Source: Acinetobacter piscicola
GTDB taxonomy: Bacteria > Pseudomonadota > Gammaproteobacteria > Pseudomonadales > Moraxellaceae
Assembly (NCBI RefSeq): GCF_002233755.1
Contig: NZ_KZ268708.1
Span: 19,284-83,283, forward strand
Length of the DNA: 64,000 bases
Reading direction: 5' to 3'
Shown: one piece after another, positions 1 through 8,819 of the stretch
How the letters are laid out: each line of letters begins with the position of its first letter
Position numbering within the stretch: the stretch's first letter is position 1
The notes under the pieces: model-generated
What the model saw: only the letters and a program-made list of their open reading frames with translations
Databases searched by the model: none
Told to the model about the DNA's origin: nothing
Position numbers and translations under genes: made by a program

Positions 1-322
1 ACTTAAAAACAAATTGCGCACATGATACTCTTTATTGTTTTAAGTTTTAAACACTTTGGTAAAACTAAAGGTTTGCATTTATTAGGAATAACGATTGTTT
101 TATACCGTTTGGTCAAATAAATGGGATGTGTAAGTTTGTAAAATCAAAGTATTAAAAAATGTAAAACGCAGAATTGTTCATAATTAAATATTTTGCAATT
201 GATTCATTTTTTTTATTCATTATTAATGAGAAAAATAAAATTATTGATAGGGTCGACATTTTTTAATGATGGAGGAAATACTGTTGTATTCCTCCGTCAT
301 TTAAAAATTTAAAATGAACGAC
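1..322. other. Intergenic region, no gene seen
   Basis: AT-rich stretch downstream of ppc, whose stop codon lies at 323-325. I see no convincing reading frame on either strand. The only structure is an imperfect stem-loop near its right end (265-301), listed separately. Confidence 0.6.
265..301 (-). terminator. Stem-loop downstream of ppc
   Basis: The arms are 265-280 (AATGATGGAGGAAATA) and 287-301 (TATTCCTCCGTCATT). They pair almost completely around a 6-base loop just beyond the ppc stop codon. There is no long U-tract on the minus-strand transcript, so this may be an inefficient terminator or a 3'-end stabiliser. Confidence 0.5.
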
Positions 323-3013
323 TTAGCCTGTATTACGCAAACCTGCGGCAATGCCTGCAATACTCACCATCAATGCATGATCAACAGGCGTATGCTCAGC
401 TTGGCGTTCTGCAAGATAGGCACGACGACGCTTCATCAATTCAGCTTGTAATAAGTGTAGTGGTAATAAATACGGTTTACGCACTTTCATGGCTTGGTCA
501 AGGACGTCATTTGAACTTAAAAGTTTGGATTCACCTTTCATTGCCAATAAAGTTTGTACCGCATCATGTAGACGTTGGCGTAATTCAGCACCGAGTACTT
601 TTAGATCTTCATCATTGGTTAAATGTGATTCATAGTAAAGTGCAATATTAGAATCCGCTTTAGACAAGACCATTTCTAACATATCAATTAATGTTTGGAA
701 GTACGGCCATTCCGTTAACATTTCATCTAAAAGTGCTTTCTGACCTTGATCAATCACTTGGTTAATCGCTGCACCAGTGCCTAACCATGCTGGAAGCATT
801 AAACGAATTTGAGTCCATGCAAAAACCCATGGAATCGCACGTAGAGATTCAATCCCTCCGCTGACTTTACGTTTTGCAGGGCGTGAACCCAATGGCAACA
901 TTTGTAATTCAAGCTCAGGGGTTACGGTACGTAGATATTTAACAAAATGTGGGTTTTCACGTACAGTCTGACGATACACTTTGACGGATAAATCAGTCAT
1001 AGTATGCATCAAATCACGCCATTCCTGTTTTGGTGTCGGTGGTGGCAATAAAGTTGCTTCGAGTGTCGCAGCAGCGTAAATTTCCAAGTTTTGTAAAGCG
1101 ATTTCTTCCAAACCGAATTTAAAGCGGATCATTTCGCCTTGTTCAGTTACGCGAATTGCACCAGAAATAGAACCTGGCGGTTGAGAAAATAAAGCTTGTT
1201 GGGTTGGCGCACCACCACGACTGATAGAACCACCACGACCGTGGAATAAGGTCAATTGCACGCCGTGTTGTTTGGCTATCGCAGTCAATTCTTCCTGCGC
1301 ACGGTATTGTGCCCAATTGGCAGACATGAATCCTGCATCTTTTGCAGAGTCTGAATAACCAATCATGACTTCATGTTTAGCTTGGATATGCTGTTTATAC
1401 CAATGCATATTAAACAAAGTGGTCATGGTACTTGCAGCACCATCCAAGTCTTTCAAGGTCTCAAATAATGGTACAACACGTAGCGGATGTTCAATACCCG
1501 CTTCTTTTTGTAATAATAATACAGCTAGCACGTCACTAGGATATTCCGCCATAGAAATAATATAAGCGCCTAAGCTTTCTTTTGGCTGTTCTGCCAAAGT
1601 TCGCATCGTTGCAAAAACTTCTTGAACATCAGGATGCTCAATCAAGCTGCCTACAGGCTCGTTTAAATGTTTTGGCAATAATGGACGTTTGCTTTGTAAC
1701 TCTTGTAATAAGAAGTTTTGGCGCGCTTGTTCTGTCCAAGTTTCAAAATTACCCAGTCCTAAATATTCAGTAATTGCTGAAATGGCTTGACGATGACGAC
1801 CAGATTCTTGACGGATATCCAGTTTCAGTAATTCAATGCCAAAACAATTCACACGATAAATAAAGTCGAGTAATTTTCCGTTAGCGATTTCAGGCAGATT
1901 GCATGCCATCAATGAGCGATAGCAAAGTAGCAGCGGTTGTAATAATTCATCTTTATGGCGAATAATCAAACTACGATCAACGTCAGAATGCAAACCGCGT
2001 AATTTATCTGCCAACCATTGACGAGTGGCTTTTAAGCGTTCACGTGTTGCACGCAAGTACTCACGATAAGGTTCTGGATGTTGGTAGCCCAAAGCTTGTA
2101 CCAACTCATTAGAACAGGCTTCGATAGACAGTTCCCAGCGCAGATCTTCAATATCACGAACATATAAATCTGTTGCTTTCCAACGCGATAACCACAGCAC
2201 TTCTTGGGTAATGTTATGTGTTACGTTTGGATTGCCATCACGGTCACCGCCCATCCAAGAGGCAAAGCGGATCGGCGAGATATCTAAAGGCAAGGTTTTA
2301 TCGCAATTGTCTTGTACTAAATCATCCAATTCACGAATGAATTTGGGTACAGCATTCCATAAGGTTTGCTCAATGGTGGTGAAACCCCATTTTGCTTCAT
2401 CGATTGGGGTTGGGCGATGTTGGCGAATTTCATCGGTTTGCCATGCAGAACTGATCAATTGTTTTAAATCTGTCAGTACTTCGGCACGCCGTTTCGGCGT
2501 GAGTTTTTGCTGATCAAAAGTTGAAAGACAATTATTGATGCCATCATATTTTTGGATCAAGGTACGACGACTGACCTCAGTCGGATGCGCCGTAAGAACC
2601 AACTCAATTTTGAGCTCACAAATTTGCTTATATAAGGTTTCTGCTGAAATCTGTTGATCTTTAAATTTTGAAAATAAATGATCGAGTACATTTGGAGAAG
2701 GTGCATTTTCATCACATTCACTTTGGCGGCGACTGCGCACCACATGATATTGCTCAGCAATATTGGCGAAGTTTAAGAAATGTGAAAATGCACGAGTCAG
2801 CGGCAAAATTTCATCATCTTTTAAATTTAAAAACAGTTGTTCGAGTTGTTTTTCTGCTTCAACTTGACCATCTCGTGCGCCTTTTCCTAAGGCACGAATC
2901 TGTTCAATTTGATTAAACAAATCTTGTCCCGCATGTTCTTTTAAGGTTTCACCCAAAAGATTTCCGAGTAAGCGTACGTCTTCGCGCAACGGAGCATCAA
3001 TTTGTTGAATCAT
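323..3013 (-). CDS. ppc: Phosphoenolpyruvate carboxylase
   Basis: This is a cytoplasmic anaplerotic enzyme that carboxylates phosphoenolpyruvate with bicarbonate to oxaloacetate, feeding the TCA cycle. The 896-residue product has the full family length. It carries the catalytic-histidine motif TAHPTE (about residues 141-146), the glycine-rich loop FHGRGGSISRGGAP and the conserved C-terminus RNTG. The ATG at 3013 is chosen over an upstream in-frame TTG because GGAGAG lies 8 bases before it and the TTG has no ribosome site. It appears to be a single-gene unit on the minus strand, with a stem-loop after its stop codon. Confidence 0.96.
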   Translation of the reverse strand: MIQQIDAPLREDVRLLGNLLGETLKEHAGQDLFNQIEQIRALGKGARDGQVEAEKQLEQLFLNLKDDEILPLTRAFSHFLNFANIAEQYHVVRSRRQSECDENAPSPNVLDHLFSKFKDQQISAETLYKQICELKIELVLTAHPTEVSRRTLIQKYDGINNCLSTFDQQKLTPKRRAEVLTDLKQLISSAWQTDEIRQHRPTPIDEAKWGFTTIEQTLWNAVPKFIRELDDLVQDNCDKTLPLDISPIRFASWMGGDRDGNPNVTHNITQEVLWLSRWKATDLYVRDIEDLRWELSIEACSNELVQALGYQHPEPYREYLRATRERLKATRQWLADKLRGLHSDVDRSLIIRHKDELLQPLLLCYRSLMACNLPEIANGKLLDFIYRVNCFGIELLKLDIRQESGRHRQAISAITEYLGLGNFETWTEQARQNFLLQELQSKRPLLPKHLNEPVGSLIEHPDVQEVFATMRTLAEQPKESLGAYIISMAEYPSDVLAVLLLQKEAGIEHPLRVVPLFETLKDLDGAASTMTTLFNMHWYKQHIQAKHEVMIGYSDSAKDAGFMSANWAQYRAQEELTAIAKQHGVQLTLFHGRGGSISRGGAPTQQALFSQPPGSISGAIRVTEQGEMIRFKFGLEEIALQNLEIYAAATLEATLLPPPTPKQEWRDLMHTMTDLSVKVYRQTVRENPHFVKYLRTVTPELELQMLPLGSRPAKRKVSGGIESLRAIPWVFAWTQIRLMLPAWLGTGAAINQVIDQGQKALLDEMLTEWPYFQTLIDMLEMVLSKADSNIALYYESHLTNDEDLKVLGAELRQRLHDAVQTLLAMKGESKLLSSNDVLDQAMKVRKPYLLPLHLLQAELMKRRRAYLAERQAEHTPVDHALMVSIAGIAAGLRNTG

Positions 3014-3149
3014 TTTGCCACTCTCCAATTCTTGTTATTTCGAATATAACGTGATTCCTTCACAATCCAAGAGGCTTCCTACAAAAGTATGTAAATGACT
3101 GTGCAAGAAGTCTGCATTACTTGATTTTGATCGAGATATATCGAGTATG

Positions 3150-3181
3150 CCTGAAACTAAAAAGCGATATTATTTAGTTTT
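3150..3181 (-). terminator. Possible terminator of the TetR gene
   Basis: AAACTAAA and TTTAGTTT pair across a short loop directly after the tetR-type gene's stop codon, with a run of Ts on either side. The stem is AT-only and weak, so this is a low-confidence call. Confidence 0.3.
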
Positions 3182-3187
3182 TTAATA

Positions 3188-3811
3188 CTAGGGCTGAGCT
3201 TTATACTTCATCATAAATAATTCAATGCTTTCTAAAATAATTTGGTGTTTCTCTTCTGAGGTCGGTGGTTGCTGTATACCCAATAGAACTTCGTGGTGTC
3301 GAATACCCAGTAATAAAGATAAAATTAGATTGATTTGTTTTTCAATATCATTGGCTTGAATAAATCTAAGCTGTGTGGCCTGTTCAAAAAAGTCTTGCCA
3401 AACATTACACATACGTTGGTGTGAAACATTATAAAACTGCATGGCCAATGGATTTTGTTCAGCAGCCAATTCCAGCAATAAATGTTCAAGCTTAATCGCT
3501 TCAGGCAAATTAATGATATGCAACGCCAATTCACAAACTTGATAAAAATGTGTCTGAAAATCGCTATTTGCATTCAGCTTAATGAGGCTAGCATTGATCG
3601 TTTTCTCACAAGTTGCTTCGATCGCACAACAAAATAAAGTCTCTTTGTCTTGAAAATGGTTATACACCGTGAGTTTGGTTACACCTGCTTCTTTGGCAAT
3701 TTGGTTCATACTTGAGCCATGATAGCCAAGTTTAAGAAACAACTTTTTAGCTGCTTCTAAAATATGTTTACGTTTTTCTAAGTCCTTTGGACGTCCAACA
3801 GTTGTTTGCAC
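3188..3811 (-). CDS. TetR/AcrR-family repressor, likely local regulator of the RND pump
   Basis: The 207-residue product has an N-terminal TetR helix-turn-helix (about residues 5-55, with the signature VTKLTVYNHFQDKETLF) and an alpha-helical ligand/dimerisation domain. The GTG at 3811 is preferred because GGAA lies 7 bases upstream; a TTG four codons earlier has no such site. The gene is divergent from the RND operon starting at 3961, the usual arrangement for a repressor of its neighbouring pump. The inducer cannot be read from sequence. The C-terminal domain may be of the AefR type, but that is a guess. Confidence 0.85.
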   Translation of the reverse strand: MQTTVGRPKDLEKRKHILEAAKKLFLKLGYHGSSMNQIAKEAGVTKLTVYNHFQDKETLFCCAIEATCEKTINASLIKLNANSDFQTHFYQVCELALHIINLPEAIKLEHLLLELAAEQNPLAMQFYNVSHQRMCNVWQDFFEQATQLRFIQANDIEKQINLILSLLLGIRHHEVLLGIQQPPTSEEKHQIILESIELFMMKYKAQP

Positions 3812-3860
3812 GATTATTTCCAAAAAAAGAAAAATAAGTCATTTACACAATAGATTGTTT

Positions 3861-3886
3861 CCAATTAGTGTACCATGCAGTATATT
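3861..3886 (+). promoter_or_regulatory. Candidate promoter of the RND operon
   Basis: TTTCCA (ending at 3863) is separated by 17 bases from TATATT at 3881-3886. The match to sigma-70 consensus is moderate. It lies upstream of the adaptor gene and next to the inverted repeat at 3882-3911. Confidence 0.35.
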
Positions 3887-3911
3887 AATTAAAAATTAGC
3901 CAAATTAATAT
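3882..3911. promoter_or_regulatory. Candidate TetR operator between tetR and the RND operon
   Basis: Perfect 9-base inverted repeat ATATTAATT / AATTAATAT with a 12-base spacer, in the divergent promoter region and overlapping the candidate -10 of the pump operon. Its placement fits a repressor site, but the sequence is AT-only and could be chance. Confidence 0.35.
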
Positions 3912-3960
3912 CCCAACGCTATTTTGCCTGAAAAAATGCATTTGAATAAGAGCTTTGCGT

Positions 3961-5076
3961 ATGAGTATTTTGAAATCAGCTGTGATCAGCTTGCTTATTG
4001 TATCTAGTGTGACACTTTGGGGGTGTAGTAAACCAACACCTGAAACTGAACAAATCCCTTTTGTTATGGTGACTCAACCGACGACTTCACTTGAAGATCA
4101 AAAAAGTTATGCAGGAGATGTACAAGCTCGACAGCAAACTGCACTTGCATTCCGTGTTGGCGGGCAAATTACTGAACGTTACGTCGATGTCGGCGATCGG
4201 GTCAAAGTGGGGCAAGTTTTAGCAAAACTTGATGTTAAAGATGCACAATTACAGTTGAACTCTGCTAGAGCTCAACTCGAAAGTGCTCAATCTGCTGCCA
4301 AAGTTGCAGCAGATGAATTCAAACGTTTTCAGCAATTACTACCCATCAATGCAGTCAGTCGTTCGCAATATGATGCAGTTAAAAATCAATACGATTCGGC
4401 AAATGCAGCATTAAAACAAGCGCAGTCTAACTACGATGTATCTTCAAACCAAACAGGTTATAACCAGTTGGTTGCCAATAAGAACGGTGTGATTACCCAG
4501 CGTAATATTGAAGTTGGGCAAGTCATTTCAGCAGGGCAGGCAGCGTATCAACTTGCAATTGATGGTGATCGGGAAGTGGTCATTGGCGTACCTGAACAGG
4601 CGATTTCAGACATTAAAGTAGGGCAAAGTGCATGGATTACCTTGTGGTCAAAACCACAAGATAAATTTGCAGCTTATGTCAGAGAGATTTCACCTGCAGC
4701 AGATCAGTCACGTACTTTTAGTGTCAAAGTGGCTTTAAAAGAAGGTCAGTCTGCGATTCAGTTAGGGCAAAGCGCACGGGTTTTCTTTAATCAAAATATT
4801 CAAAATGTATTGAGTGTACCTTTATCTAGCGTTTCATCTACAGAGAAACAAGCCTATGTTTGGGTTGTCAAAGCAGATCAAAGTATCCATAAAGTTGCTG
4901 TAACTTTGGGTGCATATGGTCGTGACAGTGTGCCTATTTTAAGTGGTTTACAAGCAGGACAGTGGGTCGTTGTTGGTGGCGTACATCTACTTCGTGAAAA
5001 GCAAAAAATTAACCCAATTGATCATGAAAATCGTGCTGTGAAAGTTTCTGCTACGCCTGTTAAAGCAGGAGGTTGA
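3961..5076 (+). CDS. RND efflux periplasmic adaptor (membrane fusion) lipoprotein
   Basis: Periplasmic adaptor that should link the inner-membrane RND pump encoded next to an outer-membrane channel. The 371-residue product begins with a lipoprotein signal ending in the lipobox LWGC. It continues with a biotinyl-lipoyl-like segment, a coiled-coil hairpin (about residues 85-150, rich in A/Q/L) and a beta-barrel domain. The ATG at 3961 is chosen over a TTG two codons earlier. AGGAGG near the gene's end serves the next gene, and only 2 bases separate the two. No outer-membrane factor gene is present, so a chromosomally distant TolC-like channel is presumably used. Confidence 0.9.
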   Translation: MSILKSAVISLLIVSSVTLWGCSKPTPETEQIPFVMVTQPTTSLEDQKSYAGDVQARQQTALAFRVGGQITERYVDVGDRVKVGQVLAKLDVKDAQLQLNSARAQLESAQSAAKVAADEFKRFQQLLPINAVSRSQYDAVKNQYDSANAALKQAQSNYDVSSNQTGYNQLVANKNGVITQRNIEVGQVISAGQAAYQLAIDGDREVVIGVPEQAISDIKVGQSAWITLWSKPQDKFAAYVREISPAADQSRTFSVKVALKEGQSAIQLGQSARVFFNQNIQNVLSVPLSSVSSTEKQAYVWVVKADQSIHKVAVTLGAYGRDSVPILSGLQAGQWVVVGGVHLLREKQKINPIDHENRAVKVSATPVKAGG

Positions 5077-5078
5077 GC

Positions 5079-8000
5079 ATGAACTTTAACCTTTCAGAAT
5101 GGGCATTGAAAAATAAAGGCTTGGTGCTTTATTTTATGATTTTAATGGGAATTGTGGGGGCTTATTCCTATTCAAAATTGTCACAAAGTGAAGACCCGCC
5201 GTTTACCTTTAAAGTGATGGTGGTACAGACCTATTGGCCGGGCGCTACGGCACAAGAAGTTTCACTACAAGTGACTGACAAGATTGAAAAAGAGCTGATG
5301 AGTACAGGCCAATATGAAAAGATCATGGCTTACTCTCGTCCAGGTGAGTCGATGGTCATGTTCATGGCAAAGGACTCATTAAAATCCAGCCAACTTCCTG
5401 ATGTCTGGTATCAGGTGCGTAAGAAAGTTGGAGATATCAAACAACAGTTTCCTTCAGGTGTACAAGGTCCTTTTTTTAACGATGAGTTTGGCGATACCTT
5501 CGGTAATATTTATGTATTAACAGGCAATGATTTTGATTATGCCACACTCAAAGAATATGCAGACCGTTTACAGTTACAGCTACAACGCGTCAAAGATGTC
5601 AGTAAAGTTAATTTAGTCGGCTTACAAGATCAAAAAATCTGGATTGAACTTTCCAATACCAAAGCCGTACAAATGGGTGTCCCTGTTACTGCAATTCAAG
5701 AAGCATTAGCCAAACAGAACAGTATTACCAGTGCAGGTTTCTTTGAAACAGGTACAGATCGCATACAAGTTCGAGTGAGTGGTGCGCTACAAAATGTAGA
5801 TGATTTGAAAAAAATGCCACTATTGGTTGGTGATAAAACCATTCAATTGGGTGATGTCGCAGAGGTTTATCGCGGTTTTAGTGATCCTGCTCAGCCACGT
5901 ATGCGTTTTATGGGTGAAAACGGGATTGGGCTTGCTGTATCGATGCGTAAAGGTGGTGACATCATTGCGCTTGGGAAAAACTTAGAAACTGAATTCCAAA
6001 AACTACAAAAAACCTTGCCTTTGGGTATGGAACTGAAAAAGGTTTCAGATCAACCTGTTGCAGTTCAACGCAGTATTCATGAGTTTGTAAAAGTTCTTGC
6101 TGAAGCGGTGATTATTGTACTGCTTGTGAGCTTTTTCTCTTTAGGTTTCCGTACAGGTTTAGTGGTTGCTTTCTCTATTCCACTGGTTTTGGCCATGACC
6201 TTTGCGGGAATGAACTTGTTTGATGTGGGCTTACATAAAATTTCATTAGGTGCTTTGATTCTAGCTTTAGGTTTATTGGTGGATGATGCCATTATCGCCG
6301 TCGAAATGATGGCGATAAAAATGGAACAAGGCTATAGCCGAATGAAAGCGGCAGGCTTTGCATGGAAAACCACGGCATTCCCAATGCTGACAGGGACGCT
6401 CATTACAGCAGCAGGCTTTTTACCTATTGCGACGGCAGCATCGAGTACAGGGGAATACACGCGTTCAATTTTCCAAGTTGTTACACTTGCTTTAGTTGTG
6501 TCGTGGATTGCAGCAGTTGTTTTTGTCCCTTATTTGGGAGACAAATTACTTCCAGATTTTACCAAGACTGCACACAAAGCACCGTGGTATGTCCGTTTAT
6601 GGGCAAGATTACGTAAACAACCTGAACCACAAGCTGTTATACATCATGCGGGTGAGCACTTCGATCCATACCAAAGTAAGATGTACCAAAGCTTTAGAAA
6701 AATGGTGAATTGGTGTGTGACTTATCGTAAAACGGTCATCGCAATAACAGTGGGCATTTTTGTATTGTCTGTGGCGATGTTTAAATTTGTACCACAACAG
6801 TTTTTCCCCGCGTCAAATCGTGCTGAAATTTTGGTTGATTTAAAATTAGAAGAAGGTGCTTCTTTAACAGCGACAGAGAATGCGGTTAAAAAAGTTGAGA
6901 AATTTTTATCTCAACAAAAAGGGATTGATAATTATGTGGCTTATGTGGGCACAGGTTCGCCACGTTTCTATTTACCTTTAGATCAGCAAATGCCTCAAGC
7001 CAGTTTTGCACAATTTGTGGTTTTGGCTTCGTCATTGGATGATCGTGATCAAATTCGTAAATCTTTAGATACACAAATTCGCCAATTATTGCCGCAAGTC
7101 CGTACACGCGTGTCATTGTTAGAAAATGGCCCACCTGTAGGTTATCCATTGCAGTATCGCGTATCTGGGGAAGATGTGAGCATTGTGCGCCAACAGGCAC
7201 AGCACGTTGCAAAATTACTGAGTGAAAACCCAAATACCACCAATGTGCATTTGGATTGGGGTGAGCAAAGTAAAATTATTTCACTAAATATTGATCAAGA
7301 TCGTGCACGTCAAATGGGTGTCAATTCTGAAGATTTGGCAAACTTCTTAAATAGCTCTTTGACAGGGGTAATCATTAACCAATACCGTGAAAAGCGTGAG
7401 TTGATTGATATTCGTATTCGTGGCGATCAAGCTGAACGTGTTGATGTGGCTTCTTTATCCAGTTTGGCCGTGCCAACCAGTCAAGGAAGTACTGTACCTT
7501 TGGCTCAAATTGCTCAAATTGATTATAAATTTGAAGATGGTTTGATTTGGCATCGTAACCGTTTGCCAACGATTACGGTACGTGCGGATATTCGAACTAA
7601 GTTGCAACCTGCAACGGTGGTCAATGAAATGGCTGAAAAGATAGGTCAACTTCGTGAAACGTTACCGAGTGGTTATTTGGTCGAAGCTGGGGGAACAGTT
7701 GAAGAGTCTGCAAAAGGTCAGACTTCAGTTAATGCGGGTATGCCGTTATTCCTAGCCGTTGTATTTACTTTACTGATGATTCAGCTGAAAAGTATTTCAC
7801 GTTCATTTATTGTATTTTTAACAGCGCCATTGGGTCTAATCGGGGTGGTTTTATTCCTATTATTATTCAATAAGCCTTTTGGCTTCGTGGCAATGCTAGG
7901 AACGATTGCTTTGTCTGGAATGATTATGCGTAACTCGTTAATCCTGATCGATCAGATCGAACAGGATATTAAAGCGGGACATAATCAATGGGATGCAATT

Positions 8001-8213
8001 TTGGATGCAACTGTACGTAGAGCACGTCCAATTATTCTAACCGCATTGGCCGCAGTACTAGCCATGATTCCTTTGTCACGAAGTATTTTCTTCGGCCCGA
8101 TGGCAGTGGCGATTATGGGGGGATTAATTATTGCGACACTTTTAACCTTATTTTTCTTACCAGCACTGTATGCAACATGGTTTAAGGTGAAAAAAAGCGT
8201 GCATAATCCATAA
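5079..8213 (+). CDS. RND (HAE1-type) multidrug efflux permease
   Basis: Inner-membrane proton-driven drug exporter of 1044 residues, the normal length for AcrB/TriC-type pumps. It has the expected 12 membrane segments, two large periplasmic loops, and the paired acidic residues of the proton relay in TM4 (LALGLLVDDAIIAVE). The LSQSEDPPF segment after TM1 resembles TriC/MexK-like members more than AcrB itself, from memory of those families. The start ATG follows AGGAGG by 6 bases, just after the adaptor's stop codon. Expression is probably controlled by the divergent TetR protein. Substrates cannot be predicted from sequence. Confidence 0.93.
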   Translation: MNFNLSEWALKNKGLVLYFMILMGIVGAYSYSKLSQSEDPPFTFKVMVVQTYWPGATAQEVSLQVTDKIEKELMSTGQYEKIMAYSRPGESMVMFMAKDSLKSSQLPDVWYQVRKKVGDIKQQFPSGVQGPFFNDEFGDTFGNIYVLTGNDFDYATLKEYADRLQLQLQRVKDVSKVNLVGLQDQKIWIELSNTKAVQMGVPVTAIQEALAKQNSITSAGFFETGTDRIQVRVSGALQNVDDLKKMPLLVGDKTIQLGDVAEVYRGFSDPAQPRMRFMGENGIGLAVSMRKGGDIIALGKNLETEFQKLQKTLPLGMELKKVSDQPVAVQRSIHEFVKVLAEAVIIVLLVSFFSLGFRTGLVVAFSIPLVLAMTFAGMNLFDVGLHKISLGALILALGLLVDDAIIAVEMMAIKMEQGYSRMKAAGFAWKTTAFPMLTGTLITAAGFLPIATAASSTGEYTRSIFQVVTLALVVSWIAAVVFVPYLGDKLLPDFTKTAHKAPWYVRLWARLRKQPEPQAVIHHAGEHFDPYQSKMYQSFRKMVNWCVTYRKTVIAITVGIFVLSVAMFKFVPQQFFPASNRAEILVDLKLEEGASLTATENAVKKVEKFLSQQKGIDNYVAYVGTGSPRFYLPLDQQMPQASFAQFVVLASSLDDRDQIRKSLDTQIRQLLPQVRTRVSLLENGPPVGYPLQYRVSGEDVSIVRQQAQHVAKLLSENPNTTNVHLDWGEQSKIISLNIDQDRARQMGVNSEDLANFLNSSLTGVIINQYREKRELIDIRIRGDQAERVDVASLSSLAVPTSQGSTVPLAQIAQIDYKFEDGLIWHRNRLPTITVRADIRTKLQPATVVNEMAEKIGQLRETLPSGYLVEAGGTVEESAKGQTSVNAGMPLFLAVVFTLLMIQLKSISRSFIVFLTAPLGLIGVVLFLLLFNKPFGFVAMLGTIALSGMIMRNSLILIDQIEQDIKAGHNQWDAILDATVRRARPIILTALAAVLAMIPLSRSIFFGPMAVAIMGGLIIATLLTLFFLPALYATWFKVKKSVHNP

Positions 8214-8324
8214 AATTTTGTGAATATTAGGTGCGAAATATTGAAAACTTTAATATAGTAGCACTTAATCTTTATAGAAAATAACACAGGAAATTCCATT
8301 GCATTAGAAGTAAAGGAATGTGCA

Positions 8325-8726
8325 ATGGATTTGAGGTTAGAAGCACCCATGGGGCAAGACAATTCAGAAAAGCAGCGTCGTTATATAACGAGTTCTTATA
8401 TATTCATGTTTCTTGCATTATTTACGGTGATTACGGCTATATTTGCTTATTGGTTAGCCCGAAAAGTGACAATGGCTGGTGATGTAGAAGTATGGATGCA
8501 TGCACAAGCGTTATGGGTAATGCGTAATGCTGTGATTTTCCTCATTCTTGCAATTTTTGCAGCGCTTTGGTTTATCCCACTGGTCTTTTTTTATTGGGAC
8601 AGTTTTATTTGGGTGAAAGCTTGTACCGTTGCAGGTGTGGTATTCAGCGCAATTGCATGGCTCTTTTTATTAAATGCATGGCTTAAAGGTTTTACTAAAT
8701 ATTTACAGAAAAAAGCAGTATTTTAA
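8325..8726 (+). CDS. Small three-helix membrane protein, function unknown
   Basis: This 133-residue protein has a short charged N-terminus (about 30 residues) followed by three hydrophobic segments at roughly 31-50, 70-95 and 105-125. The middle part resembles small DUF4870/Tic20-like membrane proteins, but I am not certain of the family. The ATG has AAAGGA 7 bases upstream. It sits between the RND operon and dnaJ, transcribed in the same direction but with gaps of about 110 and 93 bases, so it is probably separately transcribed. No catalytic motif is visible. Confidence 0.75.
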   Translation: MDLRLEAPMGQDNSEKQRRYITSSYIFMFLALFTVITAIFAYWLARKVTMAGDVEVWMHAQALWVMRNAVIFLILAIFAALWFIPLVFFYWDSFIWVKACTVAGVVFSAIAWLFLLNAWLKGFTKYLQKKAVF

Positions 8727-8744
8727 AAAAATCTACAATTCAAA

Positions 8745-8773
8745 CTTGTAAAAACAATTAATGCCCCCAATTT
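8745..8773 (+). promoter_or_regulatory. Sigma-32 (RpoH)-like heat-shock promoter for dnaJ
   Basis: CTTGTAA (8745-8751) resembles the -35 consensus CTTGAAA. It is followed after 13 bases by CCCCAATTT (8765-8773), close to the -10 consensus CCCCATnT. The pair lies about 50 bases upstream of the dnaJ ATG. The position before a chaperone gene makes a heat-shock promoter plausible. Confidence 0.65.
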
Positions 8774-8819
8774 AGTTTGCATAGAAATATTATCAAATTT
8801 TTGTGGAGCATCGCCAAAC

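Noticed and set aside
373..2916. Plus-strand open frames opposite ppc
   Set aside because: All lie antisense to a full-length, well-conserved enzyme gene, and none has a recognisable product or ribosome site.
6886..7233. 115-codon minus-strand frame inside the RND pump gene
   Set aside because: Covered by conserved pump sequence on the other strand; no domain.
8228..8271. Imperfect stem-loop after the RND gene
   Set aside because: Several mismatches and no T-run; probably chance pairing in AT-rich DNA.
7985..8362. 125-codon minus-strand frame across the end of the RND gene
   Set aside because: Antisense to the conserved pump C-terminus and overlapping the next gene's start; no family features.
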